Positions 7,548 through 16,266 of a stretch of DNA of 64,000 bases are shown piece by piece. The translations under genes were made by a program, and so were the position numbers. This stretch comes from Hymenobacter pini. GTDB taxonomy: Bacteria > Bacteroidota > Bacteroidia > Cytophagales > Hymenobacteraceae. Within the stretch, counting starts at the first letter, position 1. Every line of letters begins with the position of its first letter. The stretch is taken from positions 310,001-374,000 of the forward strand of contig NZ_JAIZZH010000004.1 in the NCBI RefSeq assembly GCF_020421205.1. The letters are read 5' to 3'. The notes beneath the pieces are model-generated. The model searched no databases. It had not been told where the DNA came from and saw only the letters and a program-made list of their open reading frames with translations.

Positions 7548-9134
7548 ATGAACCGCAGACATTTCCTCCAGACGACGGCCGCCGCTACTGTGCTTCCCAC
7601 GCTGCTGGGCGGCTTGCCCATCGGGGCCTACGGCTTTTCGCCGGAGCTGTACGAGCTGACGGGCGGGGCCACCCAAACCGACCATGTGCTGGTGCTGATT
7701 CAGCTGAACGGCGGCAACGACGGCCTGAACATGGTGCTACCTCTCGACCAATATTCGGCCCTGATGAACGCCCGGGCCGATATTGCCATTCCCGAAGCCC
7801 AGGCCCTGCGCCTCACCAGCCTCACCGGCCTGCACCCAGCCATGACGGGCCTCAAAAGCCTCTATGATAATGCCCAGCTGGGCGTGGTGCAGAGCGTGGG
7901 CTACCCCAACCCCAACTTCAGCCACTTCCGCGCCACCGACATCTGGACCTCTGGCTCCGACTCCAACGTCACCATCACCTCGGGCTGGGCCGGGCGCTAC
8001 CTCAATGGCGAGTACCCCGGCTACCCGGCCGGCTACCCCAGCACCCAAAACCCCGACCCGCTGGCTATCAGCATTGGCTCGGTGGTGAGCAACTGCGTGC
8101 AGGGCCCCAGCGTGAATATGGGCATGGCCATTGCCAGCACCTCCTCGTTTTACCAGCTGCTGAGCGGGGTGGTAGATACGGCCCCCAACACCCCGGCTGG
8201 CCACGAACTCACGTTTATCCGGCAAGTGGTACAGCAGACGCAAGTGTACACCACCACCCTGCAAGCCGCCGCCGCTAGGGCCCGCAACCTCTCGCCCCTG
8301 TACCCCGCCGCCGGCCAGAACTCCCTGGCCGACCAGCTCAAAATTGTGGCCCAGCTGATTGCCGGGGGCCTGCAAACCCGCGTGTACGTGTGCAACCTCG
8401 GCGGCTTCGATACCCACGTAAACCAGGTGCCCACCACCGGCAGCACCACTGCCGGCACCCACGCCACCCTGCTGGGCAAGATATCGGAGGCCGTGGCCGC
8501 GTTTCAGGACGATGTGCGGCGGCTAGGCGTGCAGGACCGGGTGGTGGGCATGACGTTTTCGGAGTTTGGGCGGCGCATCAAGGCCAACTCGGGCCGCGGC
8601 ACCGACCACGGCGCGGCGGCCCCGCTATTCGTGTTTGGCACCAGCGTGAACCCGCGCATCCACGGCACCAACCCGCAGCTGCCCGCCACGGCCGGCGTGA
8701 ACGACAACGTACTTATGCAGTTCGACTTCCGGGCCATTTACGCCAGTATTCTGAAAGACTGGTTCCAAGTGCCGCAGAGTACCCTGAACGCGCTGCTGCC
8801 CTCGGCGGGCGGGGCGTTTTCGTATGTGCCGGTTATCCGGCCCGGCGTTGTCAACGGCACCACCCCGGCCAGCCTGAGCGTGCCGGGCTTCCGGGTGTTC
8901 CCGAACCCTGTGCGCGACGGGCGGGCTACGCTGGAGTTTGAAGCTCAAGGCGGCCACGTGCAAGTGGTAGTAGTGGACGTGCTGGGCCGGGAAGTGGCCC
9001 GGGTGCTCGACCGCGCCGTACCCGCCGGTCCCCGGCAGCTACCGCTTGAGTTACATGGCCTGGCCCCCGGTGCCTACCACTGCCTCATTCAGGAAGGCAG
9101 CCGCAGTAGTGCCCAGCTATTGGCCGTGGAGTAA
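7548..9134 (+). CDS. DUF1501 domain-containing protein with type IX secretion sorting tail
   Basis: A 528-aa protein. The ATG at 7548 was chosen because it gives a Tat-like leader (MNRRHFLQTTAAATVLPTLLGG); the upstream frame only translates an intergenic repeat. DUF1501 features (a sulfatase-like fold) include VLIQLNGGNDGLNMVLP, SHFRATDIWTSG, GGFDTHVNQ, FSEFGRRIKANSGRGTDHGAAAP and the helix FDFRAIYASILKDW. The last 80 or so residues (FRVFPNPVRDGRATLEFE ... VVDVLGREVARV ... LAPGAYHCLI) form a Por/type A C-terminal sorting domain, so the protein should cross the outer membrane through the type IX system. It is the partner of the preceding DUF1800 gene. Confidence 0.9.
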   Translation: MNRRHFLQTTAAATVLPTLLGGLPIGAYGFSPELYELTGGATQTDHVLVLIQLNGGNDGLNMVLPLDQYSALMNARADIAIPEAQALRLTSLTGLHPAMTGLKSLYDNAQLGVVQSVGYPNPNFSHFRATDIWTSGSDSNVTITSGWAGRYLNGEYPGYPAGYPSTQNPDPLAISIGSVVSNCVQGPSVNMGMAIASTSSFYQLLSGVVDTAPNTPAGHELTFIRQVVQQTQVYTTTLQAAAARARNLSPLYPAAGQNSLADQLKIVAQLIAGGLQTRVYVCNLGGFDTHVNQVPTTGSTTAGTHATLLGKISEAVAAFQDDVRRLGVQDRVVGMTFSEFGRRIKANSGRGTDHGAAAPLFVFGTSVNPRIHGTNPQLPATAGVNDNVLMQFDFRAIYASILKDWFQVPQSTLNALLPSAGGAFSYVPVIRPGVVNGTTPASLSVPGFRVFPNPVRDGRATLEFEAQGGHVQVVVVDVLGREVARVLDRAVPAGPRQLPLELHGLAPGAYHCLIQEGSRSSAQLLAVE

Positions 9135-9267
9135 GGTCAACGGTAAAAGTAGATGGCGCTGGCTAGCTGAAAAATGGTGGTATCAAAACTCAGGCAACCT
9201 CCGTACAGAGGCTTCGGAGTCGTCAGGCTCCCATTTCCATCCCTCACTTATTCTGCCTTTTCTTGCC

Positions 9268-9522
9268 ATGAGCAGCCAACTCCCTAAAGAAGTCGAAAAG
9301 ATTGTTCCTGAAGACATTATCAACACCTTACAAAGCGCCTACCACGTGTTTAAAGGGGAGCAGGACCAGTTGGATGATCTGCTGAAGAACGGCAGCGCCC
9401 TGTTGCGCAAAGCTTCGCAGCGCTTCACTACCACCCAGCTCATCATTGGCATTGCGGTGCTGGCCAGTGTAGCAGTATTCGCCACGGCTAAAATTGCCGA
9501 AGCAGCTTCCGACGACAACTAG
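9268..9522 (+). CDS. Small single-span membrane protein
   Basis: An 84-aa protein from the ATG at 9268 (MSSQLPKEVEKIVPEDI); the frame is open further upstream but that part overlaps the DUF1501 gene. The first 55 residues are soluble and helical. One membrane helix follows (about 57-78, QLIIGIAVLASVAVFATAKI), then a short acidic tail. The domain is not recognised; the topology resembles small stress or phage-shock-type membrane proteins. A terminator follows. Confidence 0.6.
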   Translation: MSSQLPKEVEKIVPEDIINTLQSAYHVFKGEQDQLDDLLKNGSALLRKASQRFTTTQLIIGIAVLASVAVFATAKIAEAASDDN

Positions 9523-9544
9523 CAGTAACTCGCCAAACAAAGCA

Positions 9545-9576
9545 GGCCTCTCCCCTCTCGGGGCGGGGCTTTTTTG
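9545..9576 (+). terminator. Rho-independent terminator
   Basis: A GC-rich stem GGCCTCTCCCC / GGGGCGGGGCT with one internal mismatch is followed by TTTTTT, just after the small membrane protein gene. Confidence 0.7.
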
Positions 9577-9658
9577 TGCAAGATTTTGATTTATAATTTT
9601 CACAATAATTTATTTGACTTATACTTGCACAAAGACAACCAAATCACTCTTTAGATCT

Positions 9659-9850
9659 ATGTACGCATTCCTACTCGGCCTACTGACCGCGCCTGTCTTG
9701 TCGTCACCCGCTGCCTCACTACCTGCTGTGGCTCCTGCAGCCAGCGTTACCCTTGTTGCTGAGCGTCCCGCTACCACGTCGGAATTGCCTTCGTGGTTCA
9801 AGCGCAAAAAGCGCCACGTGCCCGCCTACCGCCGGTTGCGCCGTCGGTAG
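9659..9850 (+). CDS. Short secreted basic peptide
   Basis: A 63-aa frame from the ATG at 9659. It has a hydrophobic signal-like N-terminus (MYAFLLGLLTAPVLSSPAASLPA), a small Ala/Val-rich middle, and an Arg/Lys-rich C-terminus (FKRKKRHVPAYRRLRRR). There is no family match by eye. A second gene with the same plan follows 28 nt later, which supports the pair being real. A TATACTTG motif at 9620-9627, one base off the Bacteroidota -7 consensus, lies upstream. Confidence 0.5.
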   Translation: MYAFLLGLLTAPVLSSPAASLPAVAPAASVTLVAERPATTSELPSWFKRKKRHVPAYRRLRRR

Positions 9851-9878
9851 CCCTATCCATCTTCTATACCCGCTACCG

Positions 9879-10073
9879 ATGAAAACGTTCGTTGTGCTGT
9901 TGTTGCTGGCTGGTACAGCTGGCGTTGGAGCCCCGCAGGCCCAAGCTGGCCCTGGGCCCGCTCCCAAAACTGCCAAAGTGACCAAAACCAAAGGCCTGGC
10001 TAAGCTTTTCGCCCCACGCCAGCGCGAGTCGGCGTACGCGAAGGCAATACGCCGCAACGAGCTGTTTCGGTAG
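9879..10073 (+). CDS. Short secreted basic peptide, second of a pair
   Basis: A 64-aa protein from the ATG at 9879. The signal peptide is MKTFVVLLLLAGTAGVGAPQAQA (cleavage probable near residue 23). The mature part is Pro/Lys-rich with a basic tail (FAPRQRESAYAKAIRRNELFR). It shares the plan, though not the sequence, of the preceding gene. Its stop lies 2 nt from the end of the convergent trehalase gene. Function unknown. Confidence 0.55.
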   Translation: MKTFVVLLLLAGTAGVGAPQAQAGPGPAPKTAKVTKTKGLAKLFAPRQRESAYAKAIRRNELFR

Positions 10074-10075
10074 GC

Positions 10076-11656
10076 TCAGGGGGTACTGCCCGCGCGTACG
10101 TACGCCAGGAAATCCAGCAGCACGCCGTTTGTCCAGCCAAAGCCATCCTGCAACGGATACTCGCCGCCTCCACCCGGGGCGGCGGGGTTCATCACGTTGT
10201 ATTTCTCCATCAGTTTGCCCGTTTGCTGGAATACCTGCTCGTTGAGCGCAATCCAGCGGGTGGCTACAATGCGCGCCTCCTCGTGCTGCCCGTAGTGACG
10301 GAGTCCTTCCACGGCCATCCACTGGAGCGGAGCCCAGGCATTAGGAGCGTCCCACTGCTCACCGGTAGAGGCCAGAGTAGTTACGAGCCCGCCGGGTTTC
10401 AGAAAATCCTTTTCCAGCCCCTCAGCAACGTGACGCGCCTGCGTTTTGGTGGCAATGCCCACCGTTAGAGGGTACACGCCCGCCAGCGTGCGCACGGCCG
10501 CCGGCTGCTGGCGAACCCAATCATAGTCCACAAACCATTTGTGCTGGGCGTCCCAGCAGTAGCGCAACAATGCCTTGCGGCGGGCAGTGGCGCGCTGCTC
10601 CAGCTGTTTGGCCAAGGCTGTTCCTTTGCGAAGACGCGCCAGACGGGCCAGCTGCACTTCATTTTCGTAGAGCAAGCAGTTCAAGTCTACCGGCACCAAC
10701 TGGGTGGTACGGATAGATTCCAAGCCCTGCCCGGCTTCCAGCCACCGGCTGCTAAAATCCCACCCCGAGGCGGCGGCGGCCCGAATGTCCCGGTAAAACT
10801 CGGCAGCGGGGCGGCTACCCCGGCCTGCAGCGGCCACATCTTCTTGGTACGACTCTTCCCTGGGCTCGGCACTCTGGTCCCAATAGCGGTTCAGCAGGGT
10901 GCCATCGGGCAGGCGCACTACGCCTCCCTCGGCTTGGCCGGGTGTAATGGAGTCGGCCGCAGCCATCCAGAACTGGTACTCGCGCAGCAAAGCCGGGTAA
11001 TAGCGCTGCCGCACAGCATCTCCGCCCTGCATCTCCGCCAGCAACTCCACCATCCGACCAAAAAACGGGGGCTGGGAGCGGGTGAGGTAGTAGGTGCGGT
11101 TGCCGTTGGGGATGAAGCCGTAGCGGCTGATCAGGTACGCAAAGTTATCCACCATGTCCCGGAGCAGCTCCGGCTGGTGGCTGGCCCGCAGGCCCAGCAT
11201 GGTGAAGTAAGAATCCCAGTAGTACACCTCCCGGAAACGGCCGCCCGGCACTACGTAGGCGTGGGGCAAGGGCAGTAGCGAGGCATAGTGCCCCACCGAG
11301 TCCTGCCCCGGCCGGCGCAGTACCATCCAGAGCGTATCCAGGTGATGCAGTAGGCCGGCCGGCACGTGGGTACGGTACTCGGGCCCACTGGCGGCGGGTA
11401 GTCGGAAATAGGTTTCTACAAACTGCTGCAGGTTGAAGCCGGGCTGCCGGCGCATTTGCTCGTAGGCCGCCAGAATAACGGCGGGCTGCTCGCGCGGCTC
11501 TGCATCCACGAACGTCTTATTGTCGGGGAACACGCGGCCGAGCTGCACGGCTTCAAACAGCCCCGGAAACAGCTGCCGGGGAGTGGCCGGTTGCCCCGGC
11601 TGGGCCTGGAGGCCGGGAGTAGCGCCGCACAAGAGCGTCAATAGCAGGTTCTTCAT
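10076..11656 (-). CDS. treA: Trehalase (GH37), secreted
   Basis: A 526-aa protein with start ATG at 11656, giving the signal peptide MKNLLLTLLCGATPGLQA. It carries both GH37 signatures: PGGRFREVYYWDSYFT (about residues 145-160) and QWDAPNAWAPLQWM (about 435-448), plus GFGWTNGV near the end. Length and order match periplasmic alpha,alpha-trehalase, which splits trehalose into two glucose. The 29 residues upstream of this ATG are not signal-like and are rejected. The CDF transporter gene begins further upstream on the same strand and ends 58 nt before this start. Confidence 0.93.
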   Translation of the reverse strand: MKNLLLTLLCGATPGLQAQPGQPATPRQLFPGLFEAVQLGRVFPDNKTFVDAEPREQPAVILAAYEQMRRQPGFNLQQFVETYFRLPAASGPEYRTHVPAGLLHHLDTLWMVLRRPGQDSVGHYASLLPLPHAYVVPGGRFREVYYWDSYFTMLGLRASHQPELLRDMVDNFAYLISRYGFIPNGNRTYYLTRSQPPFFGRMVELLAEMQGGDAVRQRYYPALLREYQFWMAAADSITPGQAEGGVVRLPDGTLLNRYWDQSAEPREESYQEDVAAAGRGSRPAAEFYRDIRAAAASGWDFSSRWLEAGQGLESIRTTQLVPVDLNCLLYENEVQLARLARLRKGTALAKQLEQRATARRKALLRYCWDAQHKWFVDYDWVRQQPAAVRTLAGVYPLTVGIATKTQARHVAEGLEKDFLKPGGLVTTLASTGEQWDAPNAWAPLQWMAVEGLRHYGQHEEARIVATRWIALNEQVFQQTGKLMEKYNVMNPAAPGGGGEYPLQDGFGWTNGVLLDFLAYVRAGSTP

Positions 11657-11714
11657 ATATCTGGGGTAGTACCTCATCCGTAGCGAAATAGATACGCCGC
11701 CGGCTGAAAAGCCG

Positions 11715-12668
11715 CTACGGGACGGGCTTGACGGCCGCATCCGCTACCGGCTCAATATACAGGTGGTGAATCTCGGGGTGGGCCGCCTGCACAGTCGCCC
11801 GGAGCCGGGCAATGGCCGCCGCCTGCTCCGGCCCCGAAAGGTGCCCGGCAAACTCCACCCGCACCAGCACCAGCAGCTCGTGCGGGCTCAGATACGACGA
11901 CAGCAGCGGCGCCACAGATTGCACGGCCTCATCGGCCCGGAGCAGGTCGGTAATAGCTTGCCGAAGCGGGGCCTCAGCCGGCTCGCCCAGGAGCAGGCTG
12001 CGGTTTTCGCGCAGCAGCAGCCCGGCTACCACCACCAGAATCAGGCCAATCAGCACGGAGGTAGCACCATCGAGGTATGGGTTATGGAGTTGATGGCTGA
12101 GAAATACGCCTAGAAACGCCACTACCAGCCCCAGCACATCGGCCGCATCCTCAAACAGCACCACGAAAGTGGAGGGGTCTTTGCTACCCCGGAACGCCCG
12201 CCAGAACGACTGCCGCCCGCGCTGGGCATTGAAGGTGCGCCGGGCCACCCAGAACGAAGCCCCGTCGAACACCAGCGCGCAGCCCAGCACCACGTAGTTC
12301 CAGGTAGGGTCGCGCAACGGAGCCGGGTGCCGCAGGTGCTCAATGCCTTCGTAGATGGAAATGCCGCCCCCAATGCCGAAGATGCAGATGGACACTATAA
12401 ACGACCAAAAATACAGCTCCTTACCGTAGCCAAACGGCCGGTCCTCGTTGGCCGGGCGCTGGCTGCGGCGCAGCCCCAGCAACAGCAGCCACTCGTTGAT
12501 AGTGTCTACCAGGGAGTGAATACCCTCGGCCACCATAGCGGAGCTACCCGTGAAGGCCGCCGCTACAAATTTGATAACGGCAATAGCCAGGTTAGCGGCC
12601 AGCGCGGTGATGATGGCGACTTTAGACGAAGGAGCTTCAGAGGCGGCAGAGGTTTCAGACACCGGCAA
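11715..12668 (-). CDS. Cation diffusion facilitator family transporter
   Basis: A 317-aa protein with about six membrane helices and a C-terminal cytoplasmic domain (about residues 220-305) of the CDF dimerisation type. The helix 2 metal site is present as His51 and Asp55 (EGIHSLVDT). In helix 5 the usual His is replaced: FEDAADVLG places Glu173 and Asp177 at the site. This Glu variant is seen in the ZnT9/SLC30A9-like branch of the family, so metal choice may differ from FieF or ZitB. Divergent from the 12.7-13.3 kb gap. Confidence 0.88.
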   Translation of the reverse strand: MPVSETSAASEAPSSKVAIITALAANLAIAVIKFVAAAFTGSSAMVAEGIHSLVDTINEWLLLLGLRRSQRPANEDRPFGYGKELYFWSFIVSICIFGIGGGISIYEGIEHLRHPAPLRDPTWNYVVLGCALVFDGASFWVARRTFNAQRGRQSFWRAFRGSKDPSTFVVLFEDAADVLGLVVAFLGVFLSHQLHNPYLDGATSVLIGLILVVVAGLLLRENRSLLLGEPAEAPLRQAITDLLRADEAVQSVAPLLSSYLSPHELLVLVRVEFAGHLSGPEQAAAIARLRATVQAAHPEIHHLYIEPVADAAVKPVP

Positions 12669-13267
12669 ATGGAGTAAATGACCAAGCAGGAAGCCGGCCC
12701 GGCCAGCGGCGGCCGTGCACCTAGTACGGCCGCTTTCTATCTTGGGTACACCTACTTAGCAGCGGGCATTCCAGCTCTCTTGTTCCTGCTATCAGGCACG
12801 CTTACGTGCTTTTCCGTACGGTCTTCGAGAGCCACGTTAGGGAGTGACACCGCTGCAGCGGCAGTAGTTCAAGCTCTGCTTAACGGCCAGTTTATCGGGT
12901 GGTAGCCGCTGGGCCACCCCCTCGGCTGGAGAAGTGAGCTGTTGACGCAGGTTTTGCTGCCCCCAGCGTACCAAACTGGTCATCATGGTTGCGGAAGCTG
13001 CGCGTGTGCCTGCACGGGCCGGGCAAGCGGTAACGACAGATGTGCCGTTGTGAATTGGCTCATTTACTTGCTGAAATAATAAATTATCTAGCAAAATCAC
13101 TTTCTCAATAACTCGATTATTTACTATTATTTATATAAATTATTATGTATATTTCAAATATTATCGTGTTAGCTCCCTGCCGGGCCTCTGCCCCGGCTCT
13201 TCGTCCGCCCTCCTATTGCTCATTACAGGTAGTGTAGCATGTCGTATTCATCTTACGCCAGGAGGTT
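12669..13267. other. 599-base gap with no convincing gene
   Basis: The gap separates the CDF gene (minus) from the LuxR-type regulator (plus). It holds a 75-codon plus-strand frame (12678-12905) and an 87-codon minus-strand frame with a GTG start (12837-13100, Pro/Arg/Ala-rich after residue 25); neither has recognisable features. A TATCTTGG -7-like motif on the plus strand lies near 12737-12744. The segment from about 13070 to 13170 is strongly A/T-rich against the local background and probably carries the regulator's promoter. Confidence 0.5.
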
Positions 13268-13894
13268 ATGTATGTCCCGTTACATGAGGTATTGCTGGTA
13301 GCGCCGCCCACTCTGTACCGGCAGGGAGTAGAGGCCATTCTGCGCGCCACGTGGCCGGGCCTGGGCATTCTGCTGCTTACCGACAGCCGATGCGTGCCGC
13401 AGCTGTTGTATCAGCGGCCTTTTGCCGTAGTCATTCTGGATAGTGAGCTGCTGGACGGCCTGCCCGATTTGTACCTGAGCCAGCTGCGGGCCATTCGTAG
13501 CAACCAGCCACTGCTGCTATTCACGGGCCCGCGCCCGACTCCGGACTTGCGGCGGTACCTAGCCCAGGCGGGGCCGTGGCTGACCTGGCTGCCCCGCCAC
13601 GTGGCCCCCGCGGCGGTGGTAGCGGGGCTCCGTCCTTACCTGGCGGGCACCATCTGCCCGGAAGCCGCCGGCCGGCGGGCGGCCAGTAATCCGGCTACGG
13701 CATTTAGCCGCCGGGAGCTGGAAGTACTGCGCCTAGTGGTGCAGGATTACTGCAACCAGGAAATAGCCGAGCAGCTATGCCTGAGCGTGCGCACCGTGGA
13801 AAGCCACCGTCGGGCCCTGCTCCAGAAAGCCGGAGCCCGCACGCTGGTGGGGCTGGTGGTGCAGGCCATGCGCGAAGGCTGGGTGGGCGTATAA
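13268..13894 (+). CDS. LuxR-family response regulator with divergent receiver
   Basis: A 208-aa protein. Residues 1-125 have a receiver-like alternating fold (EVLLVAPPTLYRQGVEAILR, FAVVILDSEL with Asp near 60, PLLLFTGP), but the N-terminal acidic pair is missing, so phosphorylation is doubtful. Residues 143-205 are a clear LuxR/FixJ helix-turn-helix (FSRRELEVLRLVVQDYCNQEIAEQL, then LSVRTVESHRRALLQKAG). A good AGGAGG lies only 2 nt before the ATG at 13268, which is unusual in this phylum. It stands directly before the hydrolase cassette at 14.0-19.2 kb and may control it (inference). Confidence 0.8.
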   Translation: MYVPLHEVLLVAPPTLYRQGVEAILRATWPGLGILLLTDSRCVPQLLYQRPFAVVILDSELLDGLPDLYLSQLRAIRSNQPLLLFTGPRPTPDLRRYLAQAGPWLTWLPRHVAPAAVVAGLRPYLAGTICPEAAGRRAASNPATAFSRRELEVLRLVVQDYCNQEIAEQLCLSVRTVESHRRALLQKAGARTLVGLVVQAMREGWVGV

Positions 13895-14005
13895 AATTCA
13901 GTGGTGGTACGGTGAGAAGCCGCTCCCGGAAACCGCAACTTAGCTGACGTACTTCAGCCCGGCTGGCGGCCTGCGGTTTCCACTCACCCTTTTGCCTTTT
14001 CGCCC

Positions 14006-15439
14006 ATGCCTGCTACCAATCCTCCCGGCGGTCTTATTATCTCGTGGAACAACGTGTACCTGGATCTGGTGCGCCGGGTGGGTGGGGCTCCGGGCCCGCT
14101 GGCCTACATCGGTGGGCTGATGCACTTGGCCATGTTTGAAACCATTAATCTAGTGAGTGACGGGCCCTATCCCCGGTTCACAACGGTGGCCCCGCCCACC
14201 GGCCCTGCCGATGCGACGGTGGCCGCTGCCCACGCTGCCCGGCAGGTTTTAGAAACGCTTTTTCCGGAGTATATCAAAAGCAGCCTGGGGGCCCAAGGCG
14301 GGGTAGCCAGCCCTTTCAGCAGCTTTCAGGTAGCTACTGAGGCCGCGGCCCTAGTTGCCACCTTGCCATCTTCCCTCAGCCCACTGACCGATGACGTCGA
14401 TAAAGGCTCGCAAACCACCGGCCAAAAGGTAGCGCAGGCGTTGCTGGCAAAGTATCCGATGGCTGCCGGGCTGGCAGCTGCTGTAACGCCTCCCTTCCGG
14501 TTTGACCTACCCGGCGAGTGGCGGCCCACCGGCTCGGGGGCTCCGCTTACGCCGCAGTGGGGCAAGCTACCGCTGGTGGTCCTCCCACCCCGGAAGCCTA
14601 CCCAATATCAGCCTTCAAAGGCCGTTATTCCGGAAAATCTACGCTCCTACGAAGCCCTGTTGGCCTCGGATTTATACACCGAGCAGGTGCAGCAGGTACG
14701 CAGACTGGGGGCCGTGGGCAGCACCCGCCGGACCCTTGACCAAACGGCCGTGGCGTTCTTCTGGGCCAACGATCTGAACGGCACTTCCAAGCCTCCCGGC
14801 CAGCTATACACCATTACGCAGGCGGTAGCCCAGCAGCAAGGTACGCTCGGCTCCCTTTCCGCAAGTGACGGAACAGTGGCGCTGGCTGGCCCGCCCAACC
14901 CCTTGCTGGAAACCGCCCGGCTCTTTGCCATGGTAGGCGTGGCCATGCTGAATGCCGGGATTTTGGCCTGGCAAGTGAAATATTTCTGGCCAACTCCGGA
15001 TACTCCACTGCGGTTGTGGCGGCCGGAATCAGCCATCCGGCAGGCTAATACCGACGGCAACGCCCGGCTCGTGTCAGACCGGGACTGGCAGCCACTGTCG
15101 GCTATGCGTAGCGGCCTGCGGTTCTCTCCCAACTTTCCGGCCTTCATTTCGGGCCACTCTACGTTTGGGGCGGCCCACGCGGCGGCTATGGAAACGTTTT
15201 ACGGGACGGATGACATTGCCTTCACCGCCACCACCGAAGACCCCCACGCAACCCGCGACGTGAACGGCGTGCCGCTGCCCCGGTACTTCGAGTCCTTTTC
15301 TCAGGCGGCCCTGGAGAACGGTCGGAGCCGCATCTACCTGGGCGTGCATTACCAGTTTGATGCCGATGGGGGCTACGAAATCGGCACCGCTGTGGGCCAG
15401 GATACCGCCCAGAAGTTTGCCCTGCCCAAACCCGGCTAA
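14006..15439 (+). CDS. Vanadium-dependent haloperoxidase/PAP2-like protein
   Basis: A 477-aa protein of the vanadium haloperoxidase/PAP2 superfamily. Seen motifs: WRPESAIR (Arg339), FPAFISGHSTFGAAHAAAM (Ser382-Gly383-His384) and SRIYLGVHYQFDADGG (Arg442, His448). The vanadate- or phosphate-binding Lys expected seven residues before Arg339 is Asp332, so activity may be altered or that role may be taken by another residue. There is no signal peptide or membrane helix at the N-terminus (MPATNPPGGLIISWNNVY). First gene of the hydrolase run, starting 111 nt after the regulator. Confidence 0.85.
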   Translation: MPATNPPGGLIISWNNVYLDLVRRVGGAPGPLAYIGGLMHLAMFETINLVSDGPYPRFTTVAPPTGPADATVAAAHAARQVLETLFPEYIKSSLGAQGGVASPFSSFQVATEAAALVATLPSSLSPLTDDVDKGSQTTGQKVAQALLAKYPMAAGLAAAVTPPFRFDLPGEWRPTGSGAPLTPQWGKLPLVVLPPRKPTQYQPSKAVIPENLRSYEALLASDLYTEQVQQVRRLGAVGSTRRTLDQTAVAFFWANDLNGTSKPPGQLYTITQAVAQQQGTLGSLSASDGTVALAGPPNPLLETARLFAMVGVAMLNAGILAWQVKYFWPTPDTPLRLWRPESAIRQANTDGNARLVSDRDWQPLSAMRSGLRFSPNFPAFISGHSTFGAAHAAAMETFYGTDDIAFTATTEDPHATRDVNGVPLPRYFESFSQAALENGRSRIYLGVHYQFDADGGYEIGTAVGQDTAQKFALPKPG

Positions 15440-15528
15440 TCACTTGCTGGCCAAGCCCGCAACCACGTACGGCACGCCATCTTGTAGCAGCTGACTCACT
15501 CTCCCATTCACCCTGTCTTATCTTCCGC

Positions 15529-15939
15529 ATGGAACCCACCTCACCATCTCCTACTCCCGCTACGCCGCCGACGCTGTCGGATACGCGCGTGCAGTCGGCC
15601 CTGATTATTGCCGTGGTTGGCCTGCTGATACCGGCCGTGCTGATTCTGTGGCTCAATCGGGCCAGCAAAGATGGTACGACTTGGAGCGCCGCCGAAATTA
15701 CGGCCGCCGCGGGCCTGTTTACCAGCGTGGTGGGCACCCTGGTGGGGGCCTTCCTGGGCGTACAGGTGGGGGCGGCCGGCAAGCAGCAGTCCGACGAGCG
15801 GGCTACTCAGGCGGAGCAACGGGCTACTCAGGCGGAGCAGCAGCGCGCCGCCGCCCAGGATACCGCCATGCGCGCGGCTGGCCTGCTCGACCCCGGCCAG
15901 GCGGCGGCCCTGTTCGCCCCCCGGCCTTCCGCACGTTAG
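15529..15939 (+). CDS. Small two-helix membrane protein with repeat coiled-coil tail
   Basis: A 136-aa protein. After a Pro/Thr-rich leader it has two hydrophobic helices (about 24-43 and 56-84), then a charged helical segment with a tandem ERATQAEQ repeat (residues about 90-106) and an Ala-rich end. The DNA of the repeat (15797-15840) is almost exactly duplicated. No family is recognised. A TATCTTCC motif just before the ATG resembles a -7 box. Its place between haloperoxidase and protease genes suggests a membrane partner for the soluble enzymes, which is speculative. Confidence 0.65.
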   Translation: MEPTSPSPTPATPPTLSDTRVQSALIIAVVGLLIPAVLILWLNRASKDGTTWSAAEITAAAGLFTSVVGTLVGAFLGVQVGAAGKQQSDERATQAEQRATQAEQQRAAAQDTAMRAAGLLDPGQAAALFAPRPSAR

Positions 15940-16011
15940 TGCCGCATCGTCGCCCTGGATTTTTCCGGGGGCCTAGCGTATATAGCAGGCCGTTCCTGAT
16001 AACACCTGCTT

Positions 16012-16266
16012 ATGCCCATCATCACCCTGCGTCTGCCCCAGCTTCTTTCCTTCGAGCAAGTGCAGCAGTTGCCTGGCCTGCGCGACCTGCCCCTCGATAC
16101 CGGCTACGGGCTGGTATGCATCAGCCCGCGCACCCACGAGTACGTCGTGCGCACTGCCGCCCGCGTCGGTAACCTGCCGGCGCGCCAGCGCCTGAGTCCC
16201 GAAATAGACGGTGAGTGGAGCGACCCACTCGCCAGCACTACTAAGCCTGACCCCAGCCCCCCATGA
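16012..16266 (+). CDS. 84-aa hypothetical protein overlapping the subtilase gene
   Basis: An 84-aa protein, MPIITLRLPQLLSFEQVQQL onwards, with a beta/alpha feel, a GYGLVCISPRTHEYVVRT core and a Pro-rich end. It has no signal peptide. Its stop overlaps the start of the subtilase gene in an ATGA arrangement (16263-16266), implying translational coupling. By position it could be an inhibitor, chaperone or adaptor for the protease, but no homology supports this. Confidence 0.6.
   Translation: MPIITLRLPQLLSFEQVQQLPGLRDLPLDTGYGLVCISPRTHEYVVRTAARVGNLPARQRLSPEIDGEWSDPLASTTKPDPSPP

Noticed and set aside
12678..12905. 75-codon frame after the CDF gene start
   Set aside because: It begins 10 nt from the divergent CDF start, has no promoter, and shows no recognisable protein pattern apart from one short hydrophobic stretch.
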